Part shown: positions 5,463-12,137 of the stretch, piece by piece
Layout of the letters: every line of letters begins with the position of its first letter
Numbering within the stretch: the first letter of the stretch is position 1
DNA from: JBJXFE01 sp046153875
Lineage (GTDB): Bacteria; Planctomycetota; Phycisphaerae; Phycisphaerales; UBA1924
Reading direction: 5' to 3'
NCBI GenBank assembly: GCA_046153875.1
Contig: JBJXFE010000044.1
Location: forward strand, 1-12,137
Length of the DNA: 12,137 nt
Position numbers and translations under genes: made by a program
The notes under the pieces: model-generated
The model's database searches: none
Seen by the model: the letters and a program-made list of their open reading frames with translations, nothing else
What the model was told of the DNA's origin: nothing

Positions 5463-8264
5463 ATGAGCCGAGTCACATGGATGTGGATCGTGGCGGGGAC
5501 GACCGCGGGCGCGGGCGCGCTCGCGCTTGTAGGCGTGGCAAATCCACCCGCGTACCGCCTCCCCCCGGGAGACGGGGTGCTCGCGCATCAACTCGCCGAT
5601 CAACCCGGCGGTCAACCGTCGCGGCCGACGATCGCGCCGGCGGAGGCCCCGCCGCTGGCCGACCAGGTCGTCGCCCTGCTCGACGCGCCGTACCTGAGCG
5701 ACGCCGAGCGGCGCGACCGGCGGGTGTTCCACGGCGTCTGGGAAGACGGCGACCTCGACACACCGGCGCGCCGTGCGGCGGCCGCGCTTGTGCGCGGCGC
5801 GTTCGATGATCCGTCGCTCTCCGACGAGAGCGCGCCCGTCGAGGACCGCGCCGAAGCCGCGATCGCCCGCGGTGAGCTGGAACAGGCGCTCACGCTGCTC
5901 GGCGATGGCGCGTCGCTGCGGGCCGTCCGCCTGCGGGCCGAATCGCTCGACATGCTCGGGCGCACCCCCGAAGCGATCGACGCGCTCACGCCGCTGGTAG
6001 ACCGGCTGCGCGGCGGGCGCATCGACGCCGCCCCGGACCTCGTTGAAGCGGTCCGCGGGATGATGCTCCGCTCGGCGATCGCCGGAACCCAGGGCTCGGG
6101 CGGGCAGGACTACCGCGCGATGCTCGCGCTGCTGTCGCGGGCGCGGACCGAGCTCGACCGGCTCTACTGGCCCGCCCACCTGGCCGAGGCGGAGCTGCTC
6201 GCGTCCAAGGATCAGCGCCGCGAGGCGACGCAGGCCGCCCTCGAAACGCTGACGCTCAACCCGTCCTGCGCGGCGGCGTGGGCCCTGCTCGGGCGTGCCG
6301 CGGTGGACTCGTTCAACATCGACGCGGCCGAGAAAGTCGCGGCCCGGCTGGACGCGCTCGCGCCCGATTCGGCGCGGGCCGCGGCGATCCTCGCCCGGGC
6401 GCGCCTGCGCCAGAGCGACGCGCCCGGCGCGCTCGCCCTGCTCGCGCCGGCGCTGGAGCGGCTCCCGAACTCGCGGATGCTCCTGGCCCTGCGGGCCGCC
6501 TCGGCGGCGCAGGCCTACGAGTACGCCCGGGCCGACGCGGAGCTGGGCGCGCTCGACGCCCTCTCGCCGGGTCACTACGAAGGGTACTTCGAGGTCGGAC
6601 GGACGCTCTCCGAAGCCCGCCAGTACGAAGCCTCTTCCCGCTACCTCACCGAGGCCGCCCGGCGCGCGCCCTACCGCGCCGACCCCGTGATCGAGCTCGG
6701 GCTCATGATGATGCAGGCGGGGCGCGACGCCGACGCGAACGGCACGCTCACAAAGGCTGTCGCTCTCGACCCGTTCAACCTGCGGGCCGGCAACAGCCTC
6801 AAGCTGGTCACGGACCTGCTCACGTTCCCCACGATCGACAGCGAGCACTTCGTCATCCGGTACCGCCCCGGCGTGGACGGCGTGCTGGCCGCGGAGATGC
6901 CCGCCCTGCTCGAAGGGATGCACGACCGCGTCACCGGGGGCGGGCCCGGCGGCATCGACCACGAGCCCGCGGGCCGGACGCTCATCGACCTGCTGCCGGA
7001 CCATCGCGCGTTCGCCGTGCGCATCGCGGGGATCACCCGCATCCACACCATGGCCGCGGCCACCGGCCCGCTGATCGCGATGGAGTCCCCGCGCGAAGGC
7101 GGCGGGCAGTCCGTGGGCGCCTACGACTGGCTGCGCGTCCTGCGCCACGAGTACACCCACACCGTCACGCTCTCGCGGACGAACAACCGCATCCCCCACT
7201 GGTTCACCGAGGCCGCGGCCGTGTACATGGAGGACGCGCCGCGCGACGGCTCGGTCTGCCGCCTGCTCGATGACGCGCTCTCCAACGGCGGGCTCTTCGA
7301 CCTCGACGGGATCAACCTGGCGTTCGTCCGCCCCAAGCGCCCGCAGGACCGCGGGCTGGCCTACGCCCAGGGGCACTGGATGTACGAGTTCATCGTCCGC
7401 CGCTGGGGCGAGCGTGCGCCGCTGGACATGATGGACCGCTACGCGCGCGGCGAGCGCGAGCCCGCGGCGATGCGGGCGGTGCTGGGCCTGCCGCCCGACG
7501 AGTTCGTCGACCAGTTCAAGGCGTGGGCCCGCGAGCAGGTCCTGTCCTGGGGCATGGGGCGGCCCGCGGGCGAACCGAGCATCCGGCAACTGCTGACGGA
7601 GGAGGCCGCGGCGGAGGACCGCGCCGCGCTGGAATCACGCCTCACCGAGTTCGCGGACGACGCGGGGTGGGGCCTCACGACCGGCGCCCGGTCGCGCGCG
7701 GCGTGGGAGCCGGAGCTCCCCGACCCGACGCCGGAGATGGCCGCGCGGTGGTTGGAGCAACACCCGAACAACGCCGACGTGCTGGAGCTGAGCGTGCGGC
7801 TCCGGCTGCGCCAATCCGGCGGCGAGCCGACCGAAGCTGTCGCGCCGCTGCTGGAGCGCTACGCCGCCGCCAGGCCCGTGGATGAGCTCCCGCACAAGCT
7901 GCTGGCGAAGCTCTACCTCGCCTCGGCCGAGACCGCCGAACGCGCGATCCCGCACCTGGAGTTCCTCGACGCCCGCGAGCAGAAGTCCGCGGCCTATGCG
8001 GGCGAGCTCGCCCGCCGGTACGCCGCCCTGGGCCAATGGGACAAGGCGGGCGAGAAAGCCCGGCGTGCGACGATCGTCTCACCCTTCGACGCGGACCAGC
8101 GCGAACTGGCCGCGACGGTGGCGCTGACCGTCAAGGACTACGAATCGGCGGAGCGGCACATCACGGCCCTCACCAAGCTGGAGCCCGACCGCGAGGTGCA
8201 TCAGAGGCGGCTCGAGGCGGTGCGGCGGATGCGCGAGCAGGCCGGCGCGTCAATCAGCCGGTGA
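5463..8264 (+). CDS. TPR-repeat protein with central gluzincin (peptidase MA-like) zinc metallopeptidase domain
   Basis: This 933-residue protein probably sits in the periplasm or is anchored at the membrane: residues 1-26 (WMWIVAGTTAGAGALALVGVA) form a signal peptide or anchor. Residues about 60-450 are alpha-helical repeats of TPR type, for example the block with LNPSCAAAWALLGRAAVD and the one with LDPFNLRAGNSLKLV. The catalytic domain runs from about 455 (FVIRYRPG) to 690. It carries HEYTH at 562-566, where the two His bind zinc and E563 is the catalytic base, and WFTEAAAVYME with E583 as the third ligand; a spacing of 16 residues fits gluzincins. A second TPR block fills about 760-930. 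This layout matches planctomycete proteins annotated as peptidase MA family with TPRs, whose substrates are unknown. GAGGG at 5449-5453 is a fair RBS. It follows the LolA-like gene by 61 bases that contain a palindrome. Confidence 0.85.
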   Translation: MSRVTWMWIVAGTTAGAGALALVGVANPPAYRLPPGDGVLAHQLADQPGGQPSRPTIAPAEAPPLADQVVALLDAPYLSDAERRDRRVFHGVWEDGDLDTPARRAAAALVRGAFDDPSLSDESAPVEDRAEAAIARGELEQALTLLGDGASLRAVRLRAESLDMLGRTPEAIDALTPLVDRLRGGRIDAAPDLVEAVRGMMLRSAIAGTQGSGGQDYRAMLALLSRARTELDRLYWPAHLAEAELLASKDQRREATQAALETLTLNPSCAAAWALLGRAAVDSFNIDAAEKVAARLDALAPDSARAAAILARARLRQSDAPGALALLAPALERLPNSRMLLALRAASAAQAYEYARADAELGALDALSPGHYEGYFEVGRTLSEARQYEASSRYLTEAARRAPYRADPVIELGLMMMQAGRDADANGTLTKAVALDPFNLRAGNSLKLVTDLLTFPTIDSEHFVIRYRPGVDGVLAAEMPALLEGMHDRVTGGGPGGIDHEPAGRTLIDLLPDHRAFAVRIAGITRIHTMAAATGPLIAMESPREGGGQSVGAYDWLRVLRHEYTHTVTLSRTNNRIPHWFTEAAAVYMEDAPRDGSVCRLLDDALSNGGLFDLDGINLAFVRPKRPQDRGLAYAQGHWMYEFIVRRWGERAPLDMMDRYARGEREPAAMRAVLGLPPDEFVDQFKAWAREQVLSWGMGRPAGEPSIRQLLTEEAAAEDRAALESRLTEFADDAGWGLTTGARSRAAWEPELPDPTPEMAARWLEQHPNNADVLELSVRLRLRQSGGEPTEAVAPLLERYAAARPVDELPHKLLAKLYLASAETAERAIPHLEFLDAREQKSAAYAGELARRYAALGQWDKAGEKARRATIVSPFDADQRELAATVALTVKDYESAERHITALTKLEPDREVHQRRLEAVRRMREQAGASISR

Positions 8265-8301
8265 GCGCGCTGAGCGCCCCACCCCCAGCGCAGTTCGATC
8301 G

Positions 8302-8329
8302 CCCATTGCCCATTGCCTATTGCCCACTG
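8302..8329. repeat. Heptamer tandem repeat (CCCATTG-type)
   Basis: Four head-to-tail 7-base units occur: CCCATTG, CCCATTG, CCTATTG and CCCACTG. The array is notably AT-richer than its surroundings. It lies between the end of the TPR-peptidase gene and the orphan dockerin-like fragment on the other strand. Short heptamer arrays of this sort are known between genes in other bacteria such as cyanobacteria. No function is assigned. Confidence 0.75.
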
Positions 8330-8332
8330 CCT

Positions 8333-8446
8333 TCACGGGCACCCGAGGACATACTTCCCTTGGAAGCACCCGAAGTCGGCGACGGTGAGATTCCCGCTGG
8401 TGTTGCAGTCGGGATAGCAGTGGAAGCAGCCCCAGCGGGCGGCGCA
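8333..8446 (-). pseudogene. Orphan dockerin-like tail fragment (C-terminal remnant of a YVGG-repeat protein)
   Basis: Read on the minus strand, this stretch encodes AARWGCFHCYPDCNTSGN, followed by LTVADFGCFQGKYVLGCP and a TGA at 8335-8333. It is almost identical to the C-termini of the two partial genes at the window edges and includes the RWGC end of a last blade. It has no start codon, blades or signal of its own. It lies 69 bases behind the stop of the BNR/dockerin gene, in the +1 frame relative to it, and that frame stays open back to the stop. The simplest reading is the leftover tail of a former or recombined gene. A frameshift that once joined it to the BNR protein is the main alternative. 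Confidence 0.65.
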
Positions 8447-8515
8447 GCGGGAGTCGTGGCCCACGAGGTACGGAAGATTCTCGACGGGCGCGGTAGGGGT
8501 CCCGTCGCGTGAGCG

Positions 8516-10171
8516 TCACGGTCCGCCCGCGGCGAACCGGGCCTGGAACTCCACCGCGTCGGCGGCGTTGACGACCTGATCGCGGTTGATGTCGGCGCGA
8601 GGATCGCCCACGGGAAAGAGTTGTATGAACAGCACCGCGTCGGACGCCGCGATGAGCCCGCTGTCGTCCGTGTCGGTCGGGCAGATGTTGATCCGGTGGA
8701 CGTAGACGTGGCGCTCGCCCGTGTGGGCGCTCATGTAGCACGGGTAGACCTGGCACCCGGACGCCGCGATCCACTGGTAGTCGCCGACGAACTGCGGGTT
8801 GTTCGCCACGCCGTTGGACCCATAGGGATGGTTCGGGTTGGTGATCGCCGTGGTGAACGTCTGGCTCGTGAGCCGGTGAACCTCGATGGTCTGCGATGGC
8901 CCGCCGAGGTTGACGATCCGAGCGTAGTACGCGTCGAGAAGGGCGGAGGGGTGGTCGTCCTTGAGCACGCCGCCGTCCTGCCGCGTGTCGTACCAGAGCA
9001 GGTTGACGGCGCCGAAGTCATCGATCACGATCGAGGGCATGAACTGGTCGGGGTAGTAGGACTGCGCGACGGTGCCCAGGTCCGCGTCGGTGAGGTGGAA
9101 GACCTGGTTGGCGGGCCACGTTGCGCCCTGGTCGAGGCTCCGGTGGACCCAGAGGTCCACGTTCTTTGAGCCCGGCTCGCGGCGCGCAGCGACCACCGCG
9201 TATACCGACCCTGTGTTGCGATCCACCGAGACACTCGGCACGCCCGAAAACTTGAACGGGCCCGGAATGTCGTCCTCGCCCGCGTCCTCCGCGCTCGGGA
9301 GTACCGAGTGGTAGTAGGGCGAAGTGCTCGGGGTCCACGTCTGGCCCGCGTCGTCCGACAGGACCGCTCTCCAAAGCTTGGTGCGCCAGACGACGACGAG
9401 TCGCCCGCGGTTCTGCGGCGAAGTGGCCGGAATGACCACCGGAAACGGGCCGAGGCTCCCAGCGCCGTGGAACGGATCATTCGACTGACTGACGAAAGAT
9501 GCCGGATCGCCAATCCACGCCGGACCGAAGGACCCCGGGGCGCCTGTGTCGGGAACTCGGACGCGCCGGGGCGTGACCTTGTGGAACGCGTTGTAGAACG
9601 GCGGGGGTGCCGCCCCGGAGCGATTCCAGGTCGCGTAGAGGTACGCCTCGGCCGGGTTGAACGGATTTGGTCCCGCGGCCATGAGCGGCTTGTCGGTCTT
9701 GGGGTTGGCGCCCGTGTTGGGTCCCTCGATCATGATGCTGGTGCCGAGCGAGGACACGCCCAGCGCCTTGCGCGCGATGAAGAGGCCGTTGGGGTCTTGG
9801 GTCTGCGTGGTCGAGAACCCGCCGATCCAGAGATCGCCGGTGAGCGGGTCGCACGCCACCATCGGGTCCGCGGAGTTCTGAGTGAGAAGTGTCGGGCCTA
9901 ATTCGCTGGGAACAGTCAGCACACCGTCAGTGAAGGTGTTTCCCGCGTCAACACTGATCGCGTACCCAATCTGGTTCTTGCCCGTGCGCCAGTCGATCCA
10001 GCCGACGAGCAGTTCACCGGGCGCGAGCGTGCTCGCGACGATCGCCGGTTCGACCGCCGGGCCGGTGTTCCCGATGTCCGCGCGGACGGCGGGATAGATG
10101 TTGACCTGAGCGTGGAGGTTTGCGGACGCCGCAAGAACGACCAGGAATCCTGTGGGGGTCATTCGGATCAT
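8516..10171 (-). CDS. Secreted BNR/sialidase-fold repeat protein with C-terminal type I dockerin domain
   Basis: This is a 551-residue protein. The signal peptide lies at 1-21 (hydrophobic FLVVLAASANLHA, cut before QVNIYP). The body looks like a sialidase-type propeller with Asp-box motifs S-x-D-x-G-x-T-(W/F) at 73-80 (SVDAGNTF), 272-279 (SDDAGQTW) and 345-352 (SLDQGATW). A QFMPSIVIDDFGAVNLLWYD segment and FVGDYQWIA (461-469) also fit that fold. I see no full set of sialidase catalytic residues, so binding or structural use is as likely as hydrolysis. Residues about 498-551 form a canonical dockerin pair: EF-hand loops DTDDSGLIAASD and DINRDQVVNAAD. No cohesin gene is visible. I chose the ATG at 10171 over an in-frame start about 100 bases upstream because it opens the signal peptide, with GGGAAG as a weak RBS. 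It lies 46 bases behind the seven-repeat gene, so they may share a transcript. Confidence 0.8.
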   Translation of the reverse strand: MIRMTPTGFLVVLAASANLHAQVNIYPAVRADIGNTGPAVEPAIVASTLAPGELLVGWIDWRTGKNQIGYAISVDAGNTFTDGVLTVPSELGPTLLTQNSADPMVACDPLTGDLWIGGFSTTQTQDPNGLFIARKALGVSSLGTSIMIEGPNTGANPKTDKPLMAAGPNPFNPAEAYLYATWNRSGAAPPPFYNAFHKVTPRRVRVPDTGAPGSFGPAWIGDPASFVSQSNDPFHGAGSLGPFPVVIPATSPQNRGRLVVVWRTKLWRAVLSDDAGQTWTPSTSPYYHSVLPSAEDAGEDDIPGPFKFSGVPSVSVDRNTGSVYAVVAARREPGSKNVDLWVHRSLDQGATWPANQVFHLTDADLGTVAQSYYPDQFMPSIVIDDFGAVNLLWYDTRQDGGVLKDDHPSALLDAYYARIVNLGGPSQTIEVHRLTSQTFTTAITNPNHPYGSNGVANNPQFVGDYQWIAASGCQVYPCYMSAHTGERHVYVHRINICPTDTDDSGLIAASDAVLFIQLFPVGDPRADINRDQVVNAADAVEFQARFAAGGP

Positions 10172-10217
10172 GGGCTTCCCTTTCGCGCTCAGCGGATGCT
10201 CGACGAGAAGTGCCGCG

Positions 10218-11342
10218 TCACCTGCCCTTCGGACTTTGTGTTGATGCCACTCGCCTCCGTCGGCGCACCGCAATCAACGCGCACAGCCCGATCGTCCAGA
10301 AGGTCGTCGGAGATGGCACCTGCGCCCAGATCACCGCTTCGAGCTGCCCGGTGAGCGAATTCAGTGCCCACCCTCCTACCACCACGGTTCCGTTGACCGT
10401 TGCGACAGAGTGCGCTTGCGAGAGTGTGTAGGAACTCGGCAAGATGCTCCCGAGGTCGACCCATGTCTGGGCCGACCCGGACCAGATCGAGGCGCGAGAA
10501 TCGAAGGCTCCGAAGCCGACAACGCCTACCTGATGCAGCCCATCGGTCGCCGAGGCGTGCGACGACACGGCGCCGGACGGATGCAGGTTCACCCACGACG
10601 AAGCGCTTCCATTCCAGATTCCCGCGTGCCCCGAAAGCCCGCTGGGGAGCGTGGCGGACCCGACCTGTTGGTCCCCGGACGCCCCGTATGCGATCGAACC
10701 CAGATAGCCAGCGGGGTGGAGGTCGATCCAGCTCTGGGCAGTTCCGGACCAGAGTGCGCCGTGGGTGACGCCCGGCGTCTGCTCGACGTACCCGGCCTGC
10801 TGCGAGCCCGTGGTCGCGTAGGCCGTCGAACGAAACGCGCCCGCGGGGTGAAGATCGACCCAGCTCGACGCCGAGCCCGTCCAGTATCCGGCGTGAGCCC
10901 ACCCGCCGGGGGAGGTCGCGAACCCCGCCTGCTGGCCCCCGCCCGCCCCGTTCGCGACCGACTCGGCGGCTCCCGTGGGGTGCAGGCTCGTCCAGCTCGC
11001 GGCGCTCCCGCGCCACGTCCCCGCTTGAAACCCGTTGCCGAACCACGCGGAGCCGGCTTGGAGCGGCCCGTCCACCCCGAGGACGACCGAGAAGTCAGCC
11101 CCGGCCGGGTGCAGGTCGATCCAGCTCGAGGCCAACCCGGACCACAGCGCGGCGTGGTTCGGTCCACCCGGCACCGCGACGGTGTACCCCGCCTGAAGCC
11201 CTGCGCCCACCGCCCTGACCAACGACCTGTCCTGCCCCTTCGGGTGCAGGCTGGTCCACGTCCACTCCTGGGCGAGCGCGCCGGGGACAAAGCCCAGCAG
11301 CAGCCCCGTTCCTGCCACGATCAACAGCGAACGCCGAGACAT
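10218..11342 (-). CDS. Secreted seven-repeat propeller-like protein (HAF-like) with PEP-CTERM-like C-terminus
   Basis: This is a 374-residue protein. The signal peptide lies at 1-24 (SRR, leucine-rich core, GALA before Q25). Seven tandem units of about 44-47 residues follow, from about residue 26 to 340. Their consensus is W(I/V)DLHPAG, then S-x-A-x-G, then QQAG, then HAxLWSGxAxS. Seven such units would close a seven-bladed propeller. The pattern of HA-x-W-x-G, D-L and a closing Q-x-G resembles the HAF extracellular repeat family (TIGR02913), from memory. The C-terminus has PSP, a hydrophobic stretch FWTIGLCALIAV and RRRRR, which resembles a PEP-CTERM sorting signal. It then runs on for about 11 extra residues, which is unusual. 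GGAGG at 11349-11353 lies six bases before the ATG and fixes the start. Ligand and role are unknown; the cell surface is the likely place. Confidence 0.8.
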   Translation of the reverse strand: MSRRSLLIVAGTGLLLGFVPGALAQEWTWTSLHPKGQDRSLVRAVGAGLQAGYTVAVPGGPNHAALWSGLASSWIDLHPAGADFSVVLGVDGPLQAGSAWFGNGFQAGTWRGSAASWTSLHPTGAAESVANGAGGGQQAGFATSPGGWAHAGYWTGSASSWVDLHPAGAFRSTAYATTGSQQAGYVEQTPGVTHGALWSGTAQSWIDLHPAGYLGSIAYGASGDQQVGSATLPSGLSGHAGIWNGSASSWVNLHPSGAVSSHASATDGLHQVGVVGFGAFDSRASIWSGSAQTWVDLGSILPSSYTLSQAHSVATVNGTVVVGGWALNSLTGQLEAVIWAQVPSPTTFWTIGLCALIAVRRRRRVASTQSPKGR

Positions 11343-11366
11343 CGAGCGCCTCCGTGCTCCTCATCC

Positions 11367-11394
11367 AGAGTACCACGGGGCGCTGCGGACGCAA
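11367..11394 (-). promoter_or_regulatory. Weak candidate promoter for the seven-repeat gene
   Basis: On the minus strand, TTGCGT (11394-11389) is followed 16 bases later by TACTCT (11372-11367), 24 bases before the ATG. Each box matches the sigma70 consensus at only three of six bases. It is listed because it is the best candidate in this gap and is compatible with the start choice. Confidence 0.2.
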
Positions 11395-11461
11395 GAGAAT
11401 TCCGGAGTCTGAGCAAGATGACCGGGGGCGGGTGGCTCGCTCATCCGGAGTGCCCCATGTG

Positions 11462-11493
11462 CCACGATCATCCCGCTTCGAGGATGATCGTGG
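11462..11493 (-). terminator. Perfect 12-bp inverted repeat between two minus-strand genes, possible terminator
   Basis: CCACGATCATCC (11462-11473) and GGATGATCGTGG (11482-11493) are exact inverted repeats around an eight-base loop. The stem lies 82 bases past the stop of the right-hand repeat gene and 120 bases before the start of the seven-repeat gene. That position suits a transcript end. There is no T-run, so it may instead be a regulator-binding site or a factor-dependent pause site. The rest of 11343-11574 holds no gene that I can support. Confidence 0.4.
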
Positions 11494-11574
11494 TGTGATC
11501 GCCGGTCAATCACAGTGCTCGCAACCACGGCCGCAGCCTGCCGCATGACCCGCGAAACGCCAGCCCAACTGCCG

Positions 11575-12137
11575 TCACGGGCAGCCAAGAACGTACTTGC
11601 CCTGGAAGCACCCGAAGTCCGCGACGGTGAGATTCCCGCTCGCGTTGCAGTCGGCGTAGAGGTCGCCCAGCACGTACCTCCCCTGGAAGCACCCGAAGTC
11701 GGCGACGCTGAGCCCGCCGTCGGCGTTGCAGTCCGGGTAGCACGGCGCGCACGACCACGCGGCGATGTTGCCCACCGGCGTGCCGCCCGCGGCGCTGACG
11801 CCCGCCACGACAAGCCGCGGGCCGGCCCCGTCGTCAAACCCGATCATGTCCGGCGCGTCGCCGACGATCCCCGCGCCCAGCGGCGACCACGCGGCGCCGT
11901 CCCAGCGCGCGATCCCCGCGGCCGCCACGCCCCCCGCCTGGGTGAACGTCCCCGTGGCGTAGAGCGCCGGGCCCGACCCGTCGTCGAAGGCCTCCAGCGC
12001 GTGGATCACCCCGTTCTCGCCCGAGCCCACGAGCGACCACGCCGCGCCGTTCCACGTCAGCACGTGGTTGCCTTGAGGCAGGTTGAGGAGCGGCCCGCCC
12101 ACGTAGAGCGCCGGCCCGGCGCCGTCGTCGAGCACGG
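11575..12137 (-). CDS. Secreted beta-propeller-like repeat protein with two-loop dockerin-like tail (5' end cut off by window)
   Basis: The frame is open to the end of the window, so the start and most of the protein are missing; 187 codons including the stop are visible. Three YVGG-type units are seen, with ALYVGG, ALYATGTFTQAGG, GIARWDGAAWSPLGAG and RLVVAGVSAAGG, separated by acidic turns FDDGSGPA and FDDGAGPR. The last unit ends AAWSCAPCYPDC. The tail has two good EF-hand loops, DCNADGGLSVAD and DCNASGNLTVAD, each followed by FGCFQGRYVLGD or FGCFQGKYVLGCP. The protein stops exactly after GCP, as do the left-edge gene and the orphan fragment. The role is not known. Calcium-stabilised tail and surface or secreted location are inferred from the family. 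The first two EF-hand positions are intact here, unlike the degenerate first loop of the left-edge gene. Confidence 0.85.
   Translation of the reverse strand, partial: VLDDGAGPALYVGGPLLNLPQGNHVLTWNGAAWSLVGSGENGVIHALEAFDDGSGPALYATGTFTQAGGVAAAGIARWDGAAWSPLGAGIVGDAPDMIGFDDGAGPRLVVAGVSAAGGTPVGNIAAWSCAPCYPDCNADGGLSVADFGCFQGRYVLGDLYADCNASGNLTVADFGCFQGKYVLGCP

Noticed and set aside
5283..7589. Long open frame on the minus strand opposite the TPR-peptidase gene
   Set aside because: The plus-strand frame contains HEYTH, WFTE, TPR units and a signal peptide, whereas the opposite frame is low-complexity Arg/Gly/Val-rich sequence with no motif.
8265..8300. Small GCGC-TGA-GCGC hairpin after the TPR-peptidase gene as terminator
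   Set aside because: The stem is only four base pairs with a three-base loop and no T-run follows.
8516..8665. Cellulosome component, because of the dockerin pair
   Set aside because: No cohesin, scaffoldin or glycoside hydrolase is present, and dockerin-like ends are common in planctomycete proteins without cellulosomes.
8250..8774. Minus-strand frame of 174 codons covering the orphan fragment
   Set aside because: It is in a different frame from the dockerin-like tail, overlaps the BNR gene out of frame and is Arg-rich without motif.

Overview
The window is very GC-rich and looks like a chromosomal segment of a planctomycete, most likely class Phycisphaerae. The evidence is the secreted propeller-like repeat proteins ending in an EF-hand/dockerin-like tail (consensus LTVADFGCFQGKYVLGCP), a second protein with a canonical dockerin pair, a PEP-CTERM-like C-terminus, an extremely acidic small protein, and weak or absent Shine-Dalgarno sequences at several starts. 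This assignment is an inference from family knowledge. No rRNA, tRNA, CRISPR array, insertion sequence or phage gene was seen.

Layout, left to right. (1) 1-1175 (+): 3' part of a secreted repeat protein with about six YVGG/ARWDG units and a dockerin-like tail. (2) 1176-1271: octamer repeat array with an embedded palindrome. (3) 1272-2227 (-): two overlapping genes for small membrane proteins, probably one transcription unit. (4) 2228-2459: divergent intergenic region with a good sigma70-like promoter facing right. (5) 2460-3227 (+): an ultra-acidic 83-aa protein, then a 151-aa protein with a possible helix-turn-helix-like core and a G10 tract just before its start codon. (6) 3321-8264 (+): a probable three-gene operon for exported proteins: an S1/P1-like zinc nuclease, a LolA-like lipoprotein-carrier-fold protein, and a large TPR protein with a central HEYTH zinc metallopeptidase (MA-like) domain. 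(7) 8265-8515: heptamer repeats and an orphan dockerin-like tail fragment. (8) 8516-11342 (-): a BNR/sialidase-fold protein with a type I dockerin, preceded by a seven-repeat propeller-like protein with a PEP-CTERM-like end. (9) 11343-11574: intergenic region with a perfect 12-bp inverted repeat. (10) 11575-12137 (-): 3' part of a second YVGG/ARWDG repeat protein with a two-loop dockerin-like tail.

How the parts fit together. Most of the window encodes export-directed proteins. The left end and the minus-strand right third encode putative surface or extracellular beta-propeller proteins with three kinds of C-terminal tag: cysteine-bearing EF-hand tail, canonical dockerin, and PEP-CTERM-like. 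The middle operon looks like periplasmic or envelope housekeeping (nuclease, LolA-like factor, TPR-peptidase). The most notable features are the recurrence of the same short C-terminal tail at three sites, one of them an orphan fragment behind a gene that already has a different dockerin, and a set of intergenic palindromes and 7/8-mer arrays that look like a REP-like repeat population.
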